Part shown: positions 48,044 to 56,535 of the stretch, piece by piece
Layout of the letters: each line of letters starts with the position of its first letter
Position numbering within the stretch: position 1 is the first letter of the stretch
Assembly: GCA_000719025.1 (NCBI GenBank)
Contig: JODP01000001.1
Span: 1-64,000, forward strand
DNA length: 64,000 bases
Direction: 5' to 3'
From: Kineosporia aurantiaca JCM 3230
GTDB taxonomy: Bacteria; Actinomycetota; Actinomycetes; Actinomycetales; Kineosporiaceae
Notes under the pieces: generated by a model
The model's database searches: none
What the model saw: only the letters and a program-made list of their open reading frames with translations
Told to the model about the DNA's origin: nothing
Made by a program: the position numbers and the translations under genes

Positions 48044-48811
48044 GTGACTCCCCAAGCCCCGGCGGACATCGCCGGCCTGTTCTCGTCGCTGCTCGCCACC
48101 GACCCGGGCCGGCCCCGGGTGACCTGGTACGGACCCCAGGGCGAACGGGTCGAGTTCTCCGCCAAGACGCTCGGCAACTGGGTCGCCAAGACCTCGAACC
48201 TGCTGGTCCAGGAGCTGGACTGCGAGCCCGGTTCGACGGTCGGGATCGCCCTGCCGGTCCACTGGCGCACGGTTTCCTGGCTGCTGGCCTGCTGGGCGGT
48301 CGGGGTGCACGCGGTGGTCTTCGACGAGAATCTCGGCCCGGCGCGCACCGATCTGGCCTTCGACGTGCTGGTCACCGACCGGCCGAGCACCCCGCCGCAG
48401 GGCAGCACCGAGGCCGCCCTGGTCGTCGTGGCGCTGCCCTCGCTGGCCACCCGCTGGACCGGGGACGTGCCGCCCGGGGCGATCGACGCGGCGGCCGAGA
48501 TCCGGCTGCAGCCCGACGCCTTCACCCCCTACGCCGCCCCTACCCCGGGCAGCCCGGCGCTGACCACCGGCGAGCTCACCGTCGCCTACGCCGATCTGCT
48601 CGTCCAGGCCCGCACCGCGGCCGGCGATCCGGGCACCCGGCTGCTCAGCGGGGCCGGCCCGTCCCGGTCGATCGAGGCCTACCTGGCCCCGCTGGTGGCC
48701 GGCGGCTCGGTGGTGCTGCACCACGACCTGACCGGGCTCGACCCGGCCCAGCTGGAGCACCTGATCGAGCAGGAACAGGTCACCGCCACCGACCTCGGGC
48801 CGTCCCTCTAG
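48044..48811 (+). CDS. TIGR03089 family protein
   Basis: Protein of 255 residues of the TIGR03089 family, an actinobacterial group related to the N-terminal part of AMP-forming acyl-CoA/amino acid ligases but lacking the catalytic motifs. The sequence PRVTWYGPQGERVEFSAKTLGNWVAKTSN aligns with the ligase fold, and there is no SGTTGxPK-type AMP-binding loop. Function unknown. GTG start fixed by the -10 hexamer 7 bases upstream. Divergent from the GT-C gene. Confidence 0.83.
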   Translation: MTPQAPADIAGLFSSLLATDPGRPRVTWYGPQGERVEFSAKTLGNWVAKTSNLLVQELDCEPGSTVGIALPVHWRTVSWLLACWAVGVHAVVFDENLGPARTDLAFDVLVTDRPSTPPQGSTEAALVVVALPSLATRWTGDVPPGAIDAAAEIRLQPDAFTPYAAPTPGSPALTTGELTVAYADLLVQARTAAGDPGTRLLSGAGPSRSIEAYLAPLVAGGSVVLHHDLTGLDPAQLEHLIEQEQVTATDLGPSL

Positions 48812-48831
48812 AAGCTCAGCCCGGTGTTACC

Positions 48832-50121
48832 TCAGCCGAAGGTGAATCCGGGCGACTTCAGCCCGAGCCGGTAGCGGGCGTCCGCCCCGGTGAAGGTCTT
48901 GGTCACCTTCTGGCCGTCGACCTGGCCGGTGATCTTCACCCCGGAGAGCCGCTTCGCGCTGCCCCGGGCCGCCACCGAATAGGAACTCACCGAGTCGAAG
49001 CCGAACTTCTTCGCGAACGCCGCCTTCGTCAGGCCGACGCTCCAGTTGCGGTACGGGTTGTCGGAGGCGGCGTCCCAGCGGCTGTCGTCCACGCCCTTGA
49101 GGTAGCTGATCTCGTACTTACCCCAGACGTATTCGCGGTTCTCGGTGAAGCCACCCATAGAGGAGGAATAGAGCGCCTCGATGGTGCGGCCCGCGCCGTC
49201 CACGATGACCTGGCGATCGGTGGCGATGACGGCCTTGCGCCAGTCGCCGCCGTTGGCCGCGTCGGTCGCCTCCACGTCGTAGCCCCGGTAAACCTGGTCG
49301 GCCGTACCCGACGAGAGCACATAGGCATTCGCGGCCGCACTGTACTTACTGCTCAAATACGTCCGGGCGGCCACACTCTGGGCCTTCAGGGCCTCGATCG
49401 GCCAGGACACCGGAACCTCGCCCAGACCCATCAGATACTTCTGCACGGCGCTGTAACCGCCGGAGGCCATGATGGTCTCGGTGACCGAGATGCCCGAACC
49501 GGACCCAATGTAGCGAGCCGTGTCGTACCGGGTGCTCAGGGCCGAACTACCGCCGTACGGATAGACGTTCACCACCTTGCCGGTGTGCGCGGCCGACATG
49601 ACCCCGGCGTTCTGGACGAACATCCGGCGCTTGCCCGCCTGATCGAACAGGGCGATACCCGGCTGACCGTTGATCGTCTTACGCGACACGGTCCAGGTCG
49701 AACCCATGGGCTGCACCACGCTTCGGGTGCTGCTGGCCCAGCGCACGGTCCCGGTCTCGGCCTCGAGCTTCGACTTCGTCGCTCCGGAGGCCAGCTTCAG
49801 CACCACCGGCGCGTTCAGCGTCTTCTTGGCCAGCGAGGCGTCGTAGTAGTACGTCTTGAGGATCGTCTTGTAGTCGCAGCCGAGCTTGGCCGCCCCCTGG
49901 GCCCCGTACTGGCTCATGCCCATGCCGTGACCCCAGCCGTGGCCGTAGATCTTGACCGCGCCCTTGGGCACGCTCGCCTTACCCAGCGTTCCCCCGCCGG
50001 CGGAGGGGCAGCTCTTCTTGGCCGCCATCGGTACGGAGGCGGCGTGAGCCGCGGTCGGCCCCGCCAGTACGGCGAGTGCAGTTCCCAGGACGGTCAGTGC
50101 GATCGAGCGGGGACGGCGCAT
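48832..50121 (-). CDS. SpoIID/LytB domain secreted protein
   Basis: Secreted protein of 429 residues with a signal peptide (about 1-28, ending AHAAS). It has the SpoIID/LytB domain signature: VKIYGHGWGHGMGMSQYGAQ near the start of the mature protein and GLGEVPVSWPIEALKAQSVAARTYL in the centre. SpoIID cleaves glycan strands stripped of peptides, typically after an amidase has acted, and an amidase gene lies upstream. ATG 50121 has GAGGGAG about 9 bases upstream. Confidence 0.9.
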   Translation of the reverse strand: MRRPRSIALTVLGTALAVLAGPTAAHAASVPMAAKKSCPSAGGGTLGKASVPKGAVKIYGHGWGHGMGMSQYGAQGAAKLGCDYKTILKTYYYDASLAKKTLNAPVVLKLASGATKSKLEAETGTVRWASSTRSVVQPMGSTWTVSRKTINGQPGIALFDQAGKRRMFVQNAGVMSAAHTGKVVNVYPYGGSSALSTRYDTARYIGSGSGISVTETIMASGGYSAVQKYLMGLGEVPVSWPIEALKAQSVAARTYLSSKYSAAANAYVLSSGTADQVYRGYDVEATDAANGGDWRKAVIATDRQVIVDGAGRTIEALYSSSMGGFTENREYVWGKYEISYLKGVDDSRWDAASDNPYRNWSVGLTKAAFAKKFGFDSVSSYSVAARGSAKRLSGVKITGQVDGQKVTKTFTGADARYRLGLKSPGFTFG

Positions 50122-50390
50122 CGGGTCGGGCTCCCTCGGGTTATGGACACAAGGGTGACCGGCCCTGAGATCAGGACAATCCCCCAGGGCCTGGGTTGGC
50201 CACGCCGGATCCGTCGGCCGCGGCCGGGCCCGGGTGAGAGGTCGTGCCGGCCGCCCATCGTCCGGAGTAGCACCGTGCCCCTGTCGTCGCTTTCCCCGAC
50301 TCCTCGGAGCTACCGGAAGGCAACTTGATCGCGCCCCTGAAAGAAGGCGAATGAGTGACGTCGGACGCTGGGTGACGGAGGACAGCACAC
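50122..50390 (-). other. Long structured leader of the SpoIID/LytB gene
   Basis: About 270 bases separate the amidase stop from the SpoIID start, both minus strand. The sequence can form several hairpins, including GTCG-CGAC and GGTAGC...GCTAC-type pairings near 50255-50320 and GCCCTG/CAGGGC around 50160-50200. No known riboswitch consensus was recognised. Confidence 0.35.
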
Positions 50391-52898
50391 TCACCGGACG
50401 TACCCGACGACGTCGACCCGCACCCCCGTGTCCCCGGTCCCGTTGAGCAGCGAGATCGCCCCGGCCGTCCCGATCGGCACCAGCACCTGGTTGGAACGGG
50501 TGTCGCCCTTGACCACCCGCAGCACCGCCGTGTTGGTTGCCGTCCCTCCGTAGGGATAGGCGTTCAGTGCGGTGGACGCGGTGGGCTCGGTAGCCGTCAG
50601 CGTGATCAATACCCCGGTCGCGTTGGTCGGCACCGCGGTCGCACTACCAGTCACCGTGATCTTCTTCGGGGTCGCGGCCTTCAGCGTGGCGGTGGTCAGT
50701 AGCACGGGCTTCACCGCGGTCACCATCCCCGTGGCCTGGGTAGTGATGACCCCGCGGACATCGAGCACTACGTCGGTCGGTGAACCCGTGTTCCGAAGGG
50801 TGATCAGCCCCCCGGAGACCGGCACGATCGTCAGATTGTCGATCGTCTCGCCCTTGCGATAGCTCAGGGTGGGCAGCTCACCCGACCCCACGACCAGGCC
50901 GCCGGCCCCCACCGGACGGACTGCGGAAGCGTCCACAATTACCGCACTGATCAGCGAGGACGAGATTCCGCCGAGGGTCTCGGGCAGGGTGGCGGTGCGG
51001 ACCTGCCCGTCGGTCAGCGGACCGCCCGAGGTCCGGCTGTCGTAGATCCGCAGGCCGTCGATCGGCAGGACCGGAGCACCGGAAGCGGTGTAGTACCCGA
51101 GGACGTCGGCGGTCAGTTCGGTGACGCCCCGCGCGTTCCCGACCGTGATCGAGCCGTCGGCGCCGATTCTCGAAGTCACCATCACCGAACGGGTGACGCC
51201 TGCGGGCACCTCCGCCACCGGACGGGCCGAGACCCGACCGGTCGGATAGGCGGTGAGCGCGGTTTCGGCGGTGGCGCATGATGCGGTCACATTCAGCACC
51301 ACCGAAGTGACCCCTTCGGTCGGGACGCCGGCCACCCCGCGCACCGGGATGCGCACGGAAGCGTCCGGTCCGAGGCCGACATTCGTGCCCGAGCGCGAGT
51401 CGTAGATCCGGGACGGGGTGACCGCCACGTATCCGCCTTCTCCGCTGGACGGCGTCTGGGCGCCCGAGATCGGAGGTTGCGGTGGGGTCACCAGAACGGT
51501 TCGGCTGACCGGTTTGGCGCTTCCAGTGCTTGATGACGATGTGAGCGACAAAGTGTAATTGCCCGGTCGGGCGGTGGTTCCGTTGGCCAGCTTGCCGTTC
51601 CAGGTCGCGGTGATCTTCGCTCCCGCCGCCGCCGTACCGGTCAGCCGCGCGACCCGGCCGCCGTTACAAGGTGCGGTCACGTCCAGCTGCCAGCTCTGTT
51701 TGCGCAGCGCCCGGGCCGTGATGGTCAGTGCAGATCCGCGCAGCGCAGTGGTTTTCGGCAGGGTCGGGTTGATCAGCGCGGCCTGCATCAGCTGGGTGGC
51801 CTTGGTGCGGATCTGGGGCAGGTACGCGTACAGGTACTTGCCCGGGCAGGCCGTGAAACCGGTGTTGCGATGACCCATGATCACCGGGAAGGTCATCGTC
51901 TTCCCGGCCGGGTAGCGGGCGGTGCCGCCGCCGGCCGAGGTCAGGCTGGTGCTGCCCTGCGGATCCCGGTGGAACTGGGCCAGCTTCCAGGCGAACACCT
52001 TGGCCACGGCGTCGACCGCGGCCGCGCTGGGCCGGGTCACGTCGTAGTTGCCGATCATCGAGACACCGAACGTGTCGATGTTGAAACCGCCCGCATGGGC
52101 GCCGATCACGGCCTTGTCCAGACCACCGGCCCGGCCCTCCCAGATCCGCCCGAACCGGTCGACCAGAGCGTTGTAGCCGATGTCGCACCAGCCGCGGGAC
52201 AGGTGGTAGGCGTAGTCACCGCGGATGATCGAGGGCACCTGCGCCGCCGTGTACCCGTTCTTGCCGGCGGTGTGGTGCAGGACCACCGCCTTGATCGTGG
52301 AGTTGAACTCCGGACTGCACTTCACCTTGGACTCGTCCGCTCCCCACTGGGCCCGGCTCATGATCGTCGGCTCCGCGGCCGTGGCCGCGCCGTAAGCTCC
52401 CGGCTGCGAGGCCGCCGCGATGCTGTCGTAGTCCGATTCACCCGGATCGACGAGCTCGAGTTTCATCTCCGCAGGCAGCTTTCCGGACTTGACCACGATC
52501 TTCGCCTGCACACCGTCGCTCGGCCCGACGTAGAGCGGATCCGTGCCGCCCCGCACGCCGGCCTGCGCCACCTCGTCGTCACCGGCGTCGCTGTCCAACC
52601 CCTGCCAGGCCGACCAGCTTTCACCGTGCCGCGTCCGTACCGAGATCTGGGCGTCCGGCGTGACGTCCCGGCCCTTCCAGGTCACTCCGACTGTCTGGAA
52701 TGCGCTGGTCTTCTGCTTCGCGGTGAGAACGGTTCCTTCGACTGAGGCCGTCGAGAAGTCCTGCGTCAGATCGATCTTGGTGATGGTCGGCGAAACCGCG
52801 ACCGCCGGGACCGGATCGGCCTCGGCGGCGCCGGAGGCGTGCGGGGCCATGACCACCAGGGAAAGGCAAGTAAGAAGAAAGGCAGACGCTCTACGCAT
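50391..52898 (-). CDS. PGRP-type N-acetylmuramoyl-L-alanine amidase with C-terminal repeats
   Basis: Secreted protein of 835 residues with signal peptide (1-24). Residues about 175-370 form the PGRP/amidase_2 domain with zinc ligands in VVLHHTAG and GHRNTGFTACPG, plus the NALVDRFGRIWEGRAGG and NIDTFGVSMIGNYD segments. A linker with an Ig-like region (ITATWNGKLANG) follows, then C-terminal repeats beginning RIYDSR (near residues 500 and 625) containing NVTAS/TAYPTG motifs, probably wall-binding. The enzyme cuts the stem peptide from MurNAc. ATG fixed by signal peptide; ribosome binding site weak. Confidence 0.92.
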   Translation of the reverse strand: MRRASAFLLTCLSLVVMAPHASGAAEADPVPAVAVSPTITKIDLTQDFSTASVEGTVLTAKQKTSAFQTVGVTWKGRDVTPDAQISVRTRHGESWSAWQGLDSDAGDDEVAQAGVRGGTDPLYVGPSDGVQAKIVVKSGKLPAEMKLELVDPGESDYDSIAAASQPGAYGAATAAEPTIMSRAQWGADESKVKCSPEFNSTIKAVVLHHTAGKNGYTAAQVPSIIRGDYAYHLSRGWCDIGYNALVDRFGRIWEGRAGGLDKAVIGAHAGGFNIDTFGVSMIGNYDVTRPSAAAVDAVAKVFAWKLAQFHRDPQGSTSLTSAGGGTARYPAGKTMTFPVIMGHRNTGFTACPGKYLYAYLPQIRTKATQLMQAALINPTLPKTTALRGSALTITARALRKQSWQLDVTAPCNGGRVARLTGTAAAGAKITATWNGKLANGTTARPGNYTLSLTSSSSTGSAKPVSRTVLVTPPQPPISGAQTPSSGEGGYVAVTPSRIYDSRSGTNVGLGPDASVRIPVRGVAGVPTEGVTSVVLNVTASCATAETALTAYPTGRVSARPVAEVPAGVTRSVMVTSRIGADGSITVGNARGVTELTADVLGYYTASGAPVLPIDGLRIYDSRTSGGPLTDGQVRTATLPETLGGISSSLISAVIVDASAVRPVGAGGLVVGSGELPTLSYRKGETIDNLTIVPVSGGLITLRNTGSPTDVVLDVRGVITTQATGMVTAVKPVLLTTATLKAATPKKITVTGSATAVPTNATGVLITLTATEPTASTALNAYPYGGTATNTAVLRVVKGDTRSNQVLVPIGTAGAISLLNGTGDTGVRVDVVGYVR

Positions 52899-52924
52899 GG
52901 ACGGACCGACCCCAAACCCAGCAG

Positions 52925-52963
52925 AAATTACGTTCAGTTCAGGCTAGATACTCAACGTAATTT
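52925..52963 (-). promoter_or_regulatory. Palindrome overlapping the amidase promoter
   Basis: AAATTACGTT and AACGTAATTT, a perfect 10-bp inverted repeat with a 19-base spacer. On the minus strand TTGAGT (52950-52955) and CGTAAT (52927-52932) are 17 bases apart and match a -35/-10 pair, each embedded in one arm. A dimeric repressor binding both arms would cover the promoter. The start of transcription would be about 20 bases before the ATG. Confidence 0.55.
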
Positions 52964-53039
52964 GCCGGGGAGGTCACCATCCCCCGTCCGCCCGATGCCA
53001 CCTCCTGATGGCGACGAGCGGAATGGGCTGGTCAGGCAA

Positions 53040-54152
53040 CTACCTCAGAGGTTTCCTCAGTACCATCAGCAGATAGTCGCGCTGCAGGTCCGCCCGCGGA
53101 TACCGCCCCAGCACGTCCTCGAAGCGGGTGTAGAACTCCTCGTCGATCGGCGTCTCGGTGTACGCCCGGTGCGCCACCTCGAACCCGAGAAGATCCGCGT
53201 AGTACTCGTAGTGCAGCCAGCTCAGCCGGTTCACCCAGGCATGCCCGATCGGCTTGCGGCCGCGCTGCACGTCCCACGCCCGCACCACCTCATCGGTGAA
53301 GAGCAGATGCGGCCAGGGGAAGAAGATGTCGCGATAGCGGTGCGAGGCCTGCGGCCCGGCGTACAGATTGGCCCGGATCCAGGCCAGGCCACCCGGTTTC
53401 AGCAGATCGTAGGTGGCCTTCAGCATCGCGTACGGGTGGGTGACGTGCTCCCACACGGTGAACGAGAGCACCCGATCGAAGGAGTTGGCCTCGTACGGGG
53501 TGGCGACGGACAGGTCAGCGCACTCGAAATGAACCCGATCGCCCTGCAACTGATCCCACGGGCGATAGTGGGTCACGTCCACCCCGTGCGCGTCGCAGCC
53601 CAGGTTATGAGCCAGCGACCAGACCTCGAACCCGTTGCCGCAGCCGATCTCCAGCGTCCGCTTCCCGGCCAGCCCGACCATGCCGTCCACCCAGCGCACC
53701 CGGCGCTGCGCGGCTGCGGCCAGCGCGGTATCGCTGTAGGACGGCGGGCTCGGCACCAACGGCTTGTCCTGGTACTCGGCGTTGAGCTTCTCCAGCAGGG
53801 CCACGTCGTATACCTGACTGCCGCCGTCTCCGGTTGTGTAGAGGCTGCTGACGGTCCGGCCGGACCCGGTGATTCCCTGCGGCAGCTGCCATTCCCGGTC
53901 TTCCGGGAGCGGGGGTACGACGGGCAGACCGGTCGGCTTCCGGATCAGGCCGCCCGGTTCGGGCCTAGGCACCGGCTTCGGCGGCCGGGCGAACGGCGCC
54001 GGCTCACGGCCGGCGACCAGATCCCGGACCGCGATCGCCATTCGGATCGCCGCCTCATCCCGAGGCTCCGGCAGCGTCCGCAATCCCCTGATCACCGCTC
54101 CGCGCCAACCCGTTCCCGACGACGACACGCGCTCCTCCTCTCCTCGCGACAT
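53040..54152 (-). CDS. Class I SAM-dependent methyltransferase
   Basis: Protein of 370 residues. The SAM-binding motif I TLEIGCGNGFEV is near residue 170, the acidic motif around FECADLS and the post-motif FDRVLSFTVWEHV near 215-230 complete a Rossmann methyltransferase. The N-terminal 130 residues are Pro/Arg-rich, unlike the core. Substrate unknown; location beside wecB and glycosyltransferase genes suggests a glycan methylase. ATG 54152 with GGGAGG about 6 bases upstream. No overlap with wecB. Confidence 0.85.
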   Translation of the reverse strand: MSRGEEERVSSSGTGWRGAVIRGLRTLPEPRDEAAIRMAIAVRDLVAGREPAPFARPPKPVPRPEPGGLIRKPTGLPVVPPLPEDREWQLPQGITGSGRTVSSLYTTGDGGSQVYDVALLEKLNAEYQDKPLVPSPPSYSDTALAAAAQRRVRWVDGMVGLAGKRTLEIGCGNGFEVWSLAHNLGCDAHGVDVTHYRPWDQLQGDRVHFECADLSVATPYEANSFDRVLSFTVWEHVTHPYAMLKATYDLLKPGGLAWIRANLYAGPQASHRYRDIFFPWPHLLFTDEVVRAWDVQRGRKPIGHAWVNRLSWLHYEYYADLLGFEVAHRAYTETPIDEEFYTRFEDVLGRYPRADLQRDYLLMVLRKPLR

Positions 54153-54184
54153 TCCCGGCCTCCCGTGGACATCCGCACGGGCGG

Positions 54185-55276
54185 TCAGCGGGCGGCGAGC
54201 CAGTCGAGGACCACCCCGGCGATCCGGGGGCCGGCCTGGCCGTCCCACAACGGAGGGCGTTTCTCCAGCGGGGCGGGCCTTTCCAGAGGCGGGGCGTCGA
54301 GCACCTCGTCCAGCGCGGCCAGGACCCCCTCCACTCCCACCAGCCGATTGGTGCCGTGCGTGATCGTCACCGGTCGCTCGGTGTTGGGCCGCATGGTCAG
54401 GCAGGGCACGCCGAGCACGCTCGCCTCCTCCTGCACTCCCCCGGAGTCGGTCAGCACCGCCGCCGCTCCGCGGACCAGGCCCAGAAAAGCCGTGTAGGGC
54501 AACGGATCCGAAACCACGACACCGGACGATTCGAGCAGACCGGCCGCTTCCAGCCCGGCCCGCCCCCGCGGGTGCAGCGGGATCACCACCGGCATCCGCT
54601 CGGCCGCCTTGTGCAGCACCGACACCAGCTGAGCGACCGCTGCCGGGTCATCCACGTTCGAGGGCCGGTGCAGGGTGGCGACCAGGTAGTCGCCGCTGAG
54701 GCCATGGCGCTGCCGGGCGGCCGCCTCGTCGAACCGGTCGAGGTGCTTCAGCAGCGTGTCGATCATCGGGTTGCCGGTGAAGTGGATCCGACCCGCCGCA
54801 ATCCCTTCCCGGGCCAGGTGCCCGACCGCGTCCGCACTGGTGACCAGCAGCAGGTCGGAGAGCTGGTCGGTGACCCGGCGGTTCACCTCCTCGGGCATGG
54901 TCGGGTCGAAGCTGCGCAGCCCGGCCTCCACGTGCGCCACCGGGATCAGCAGCTTGGCCGCGACCAGGGCGGCGGCCAGGGTGGAGTTGATGTCGCCGTA
55001 GACCACCACCAGGTCGGGCTGCCGCTCGAGGAACACCTGCTCCAGCCCGACCATCACCGCGGCGGTCTGGGTGGCGTGCGAGCCGGATCCGGCGCCCAGG
55101 TTCAGATCCGGCTCGGGCAGGCCCAGTTCGTCGAAGAAGACCCGGCTCAGCCGGTCGTCGTAGTGCTGCCCGGTGTGCACCAGCACCTGCTCGACCGAAC
55201 CCTCGAGGGCGGCCAGGACCGGGGCGGCCTTGGGGAAGTTCGGCCGGGCGCCGGTGATGTGGAGCACCCGGCTCAT
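54185..55276 (-). CDS. wecB: UDP-N-acetylglucosamine 2-epimerase (non-hydrolysing)
   Basis: WecB/MnaA-type enzyme of 363 residues that converts UDP-GlcNAc to UDP-ManNAc. Signatures: TGARPNFPKAAPVL, HTGQHYDDRLS, VVVYGDINSTLAAAL, HVEAGLRSFD, NPMIDTL, TLHRPSNVDD and TDSGGVQEEA. The ATG is located in the stop of the upstream glycosyltransferase gene (ATGA), which defines the start. Its product can be oxidised by the dehydrogenase encoded at 60028 to a ManNAc uronic acid (inference). Confidence 0.95.
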   Translation of the reverse strand: MSRVLHITGARPNFPKAAPVLAALEGSVEQVLVHTGQHYDDRLSRVFFDELGLPEPDLNLGAGSGSHATQTAAVMVGLEQVFLERQPDLVVVYGDINSTLAAALVAAKLLIPVAHVEAGLRSFDPTMPEEVNRRVTDQLSDLLLVTSADAVGHLAREGIAAGRIHFTGNPMIDTLLKHLDRFDEAAARQRHGLSGDYLVATLHRPSNVDDPAAVAQLVSVLHKAAERMPVVIPLHPRGRAGLEAAGLLESSGVVVSDPLPYTAFLGLVRGAAAVLTDSGGVQEEASVLGVPCLTMRPNTERPVTITHGTNRLVGVEGVLAALDEVLDAPPLERPAPLEKRPPLWDGQAGPRIAGVVLDWLAAR

Positions 55277-56535
55277 GCCGACGCCCCCGGTGGGATCCCC
55301 GCCGCGACGCCCGCGATCGTCCCTAATTCGACCGAGACCTCGGCCTCCGGAGAGGATTCGGGGACCACCCCGGTATCCACCCAGGAGCGCATGTCGGCCG
55401 CGAACCGCTCGGCGATCGCCCGCCGGTCGATCCGCCGGGACGCGACGCGGGCAGCCCGGTCCAGGGCCTCGAGATCTGCGTCCAGACAGGAGAAGACCGC
55501 ATCGGTCAGGGCCGCCACCCCGTCGGGCGGATAGACCAGCGCGGCCCCTCCCTCGACCACCGGCAGCGAGCCGGAGTTCGACGGCAGCAGCGCCGGACGG
55601 CCGAAAGTCAGGGCCAGAGCCAGAACTCCGGAGTTCAGCGAGCGCCGGTAGGGCAGGGCGACCAGGTCGCAGGCCCGCATCAGCACCTGCATGTCGACGT
55701 CCGGAACCTGGGCCGGCAGCAGTCGCACCGCCGGATGGGCGGCCGCCGCGGTGATGAAGTCCTTGGTCTCCGGCGCATCGTCGGGCTTGCCCGCCACGAT
55801 CAGCACGATCCGGCCGGGCCGGGCCCGCGAGACCCGGTCCACCGCCTCGAGCAGATCGGCGATGCCCTTGTAGGGCTTCACCGCGCCGGTCAGCAGCAGG
55901 GCCACCGCGTCGTCCGGGATCCGCAGCCTGCGCCGCGCATCGGCGCGGCTCACCCAGTCCGGATAAACCCCCTGATAGCCGGGATGGTCGCACTGGTAGA
56001 CCTTTTCGTGCGGCAGGGCGAACCAGTCCTCCACCGCTTCGGTGGTGCGCCGGCTCATCACGTGCACCAGATCGGCGCGCTCGACCACCTGCTCGCGCAG
56101 CCGCACCTCCTGCGCCTCGAACTGGGTGTCGTGCGGCAGCACGTTGTGCACCGTCCAGACCAGGCGGGCGCCGCGCGCTTTCAGGGTGTCCAGCAGCTCC
56201 GCGTGCCGGCCGACCGCCTCGTTCGCGGCCCGGTCGTCCCCGGCCTTGGCCAGCACCTGGTTCAGCCAGTGCAGGTGCACCACCAGCGGCACGTCGGCCG
56301 GCCAGGTGCGGGTGGTGGTGAGCAGGTCGGTGGCCCGGAAGGTGGGCGCGGCGACCAGCCCCTGCCCGGCGAACCGGCTGTACAGCACGTTCTGGAAGGG
56401 GTTTCCGGTGTAGTACGGGGTGAACGGCCAGACCACCGGCTCCGGCCCCTCGACCGGCATCCGGGCCAGGGCGGAGAACGTCTCGGCGGCCCAGCCCTCG
56501 GTGCTCTGGTCCCGGCCGGGCATCGAGATCAGCAT
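55273..56535 (-). CDS. Glycosyltransferase family 4
   Basis: GT-B transferase of 420 residues. The N-terminal domain contains WPFTPYYTGNPFQNVLY and LVWTVHNVLPHDTQ, the C-terminal domain LLTGAVKPYKGIADLLEAV and ALPYRRSLNSGVLALAL, with the expected acidic residues. The product is a glycan-extending enzyme of unknown sugar. The ATG shares its A with the stop of the preceding GT gene (TGATG) and the stop overlaps wecB, so three genes are coupled. Confidence 0.87.
   Translation of the reverse strand: MLISMPGRDQSTEGWAAETFSALARMPVEGPEPVVWPFTPYYTGNPFQNVLYSRFAGQGLVAAPTFRATDLLTTTRTWPADVPLVVHLHWLNQVLAKAGDDRAANEAVGRHAELLDTLKARGARLVWTVHNVLPHDTQFEAQEVRLREQVVERADLVHVMSRRTTEAVEDWFALPHEKVYQCDHPGYQGVYPDWVSRADARRRLRIPDDAVALLLTGAVKPYKGIADLLEAVDRVSRARPGRIVLIVAGKPDDAPETKDFITAAAAHPAVRLLPAQVPDVDMQVLMRACDLVALPYRRSLNSGVLALALTFGRPALLPSNSGSLPVVEGGAALVYPPDGVAALTDAVFSCLDADLEALDRAARVASRRIDRRAIAERFAADMRSWVDTGVVPESSPEAEVSVELGTIAGVAAGIPPGASA

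Noticed and set aside
50122..50390. c-di-AMP (ydaO) riboswitch before the SpoIID/LytB gene
   Set aside because: The context suits it, but the conserved GGGGGAACC and GAATCC elements are absent.
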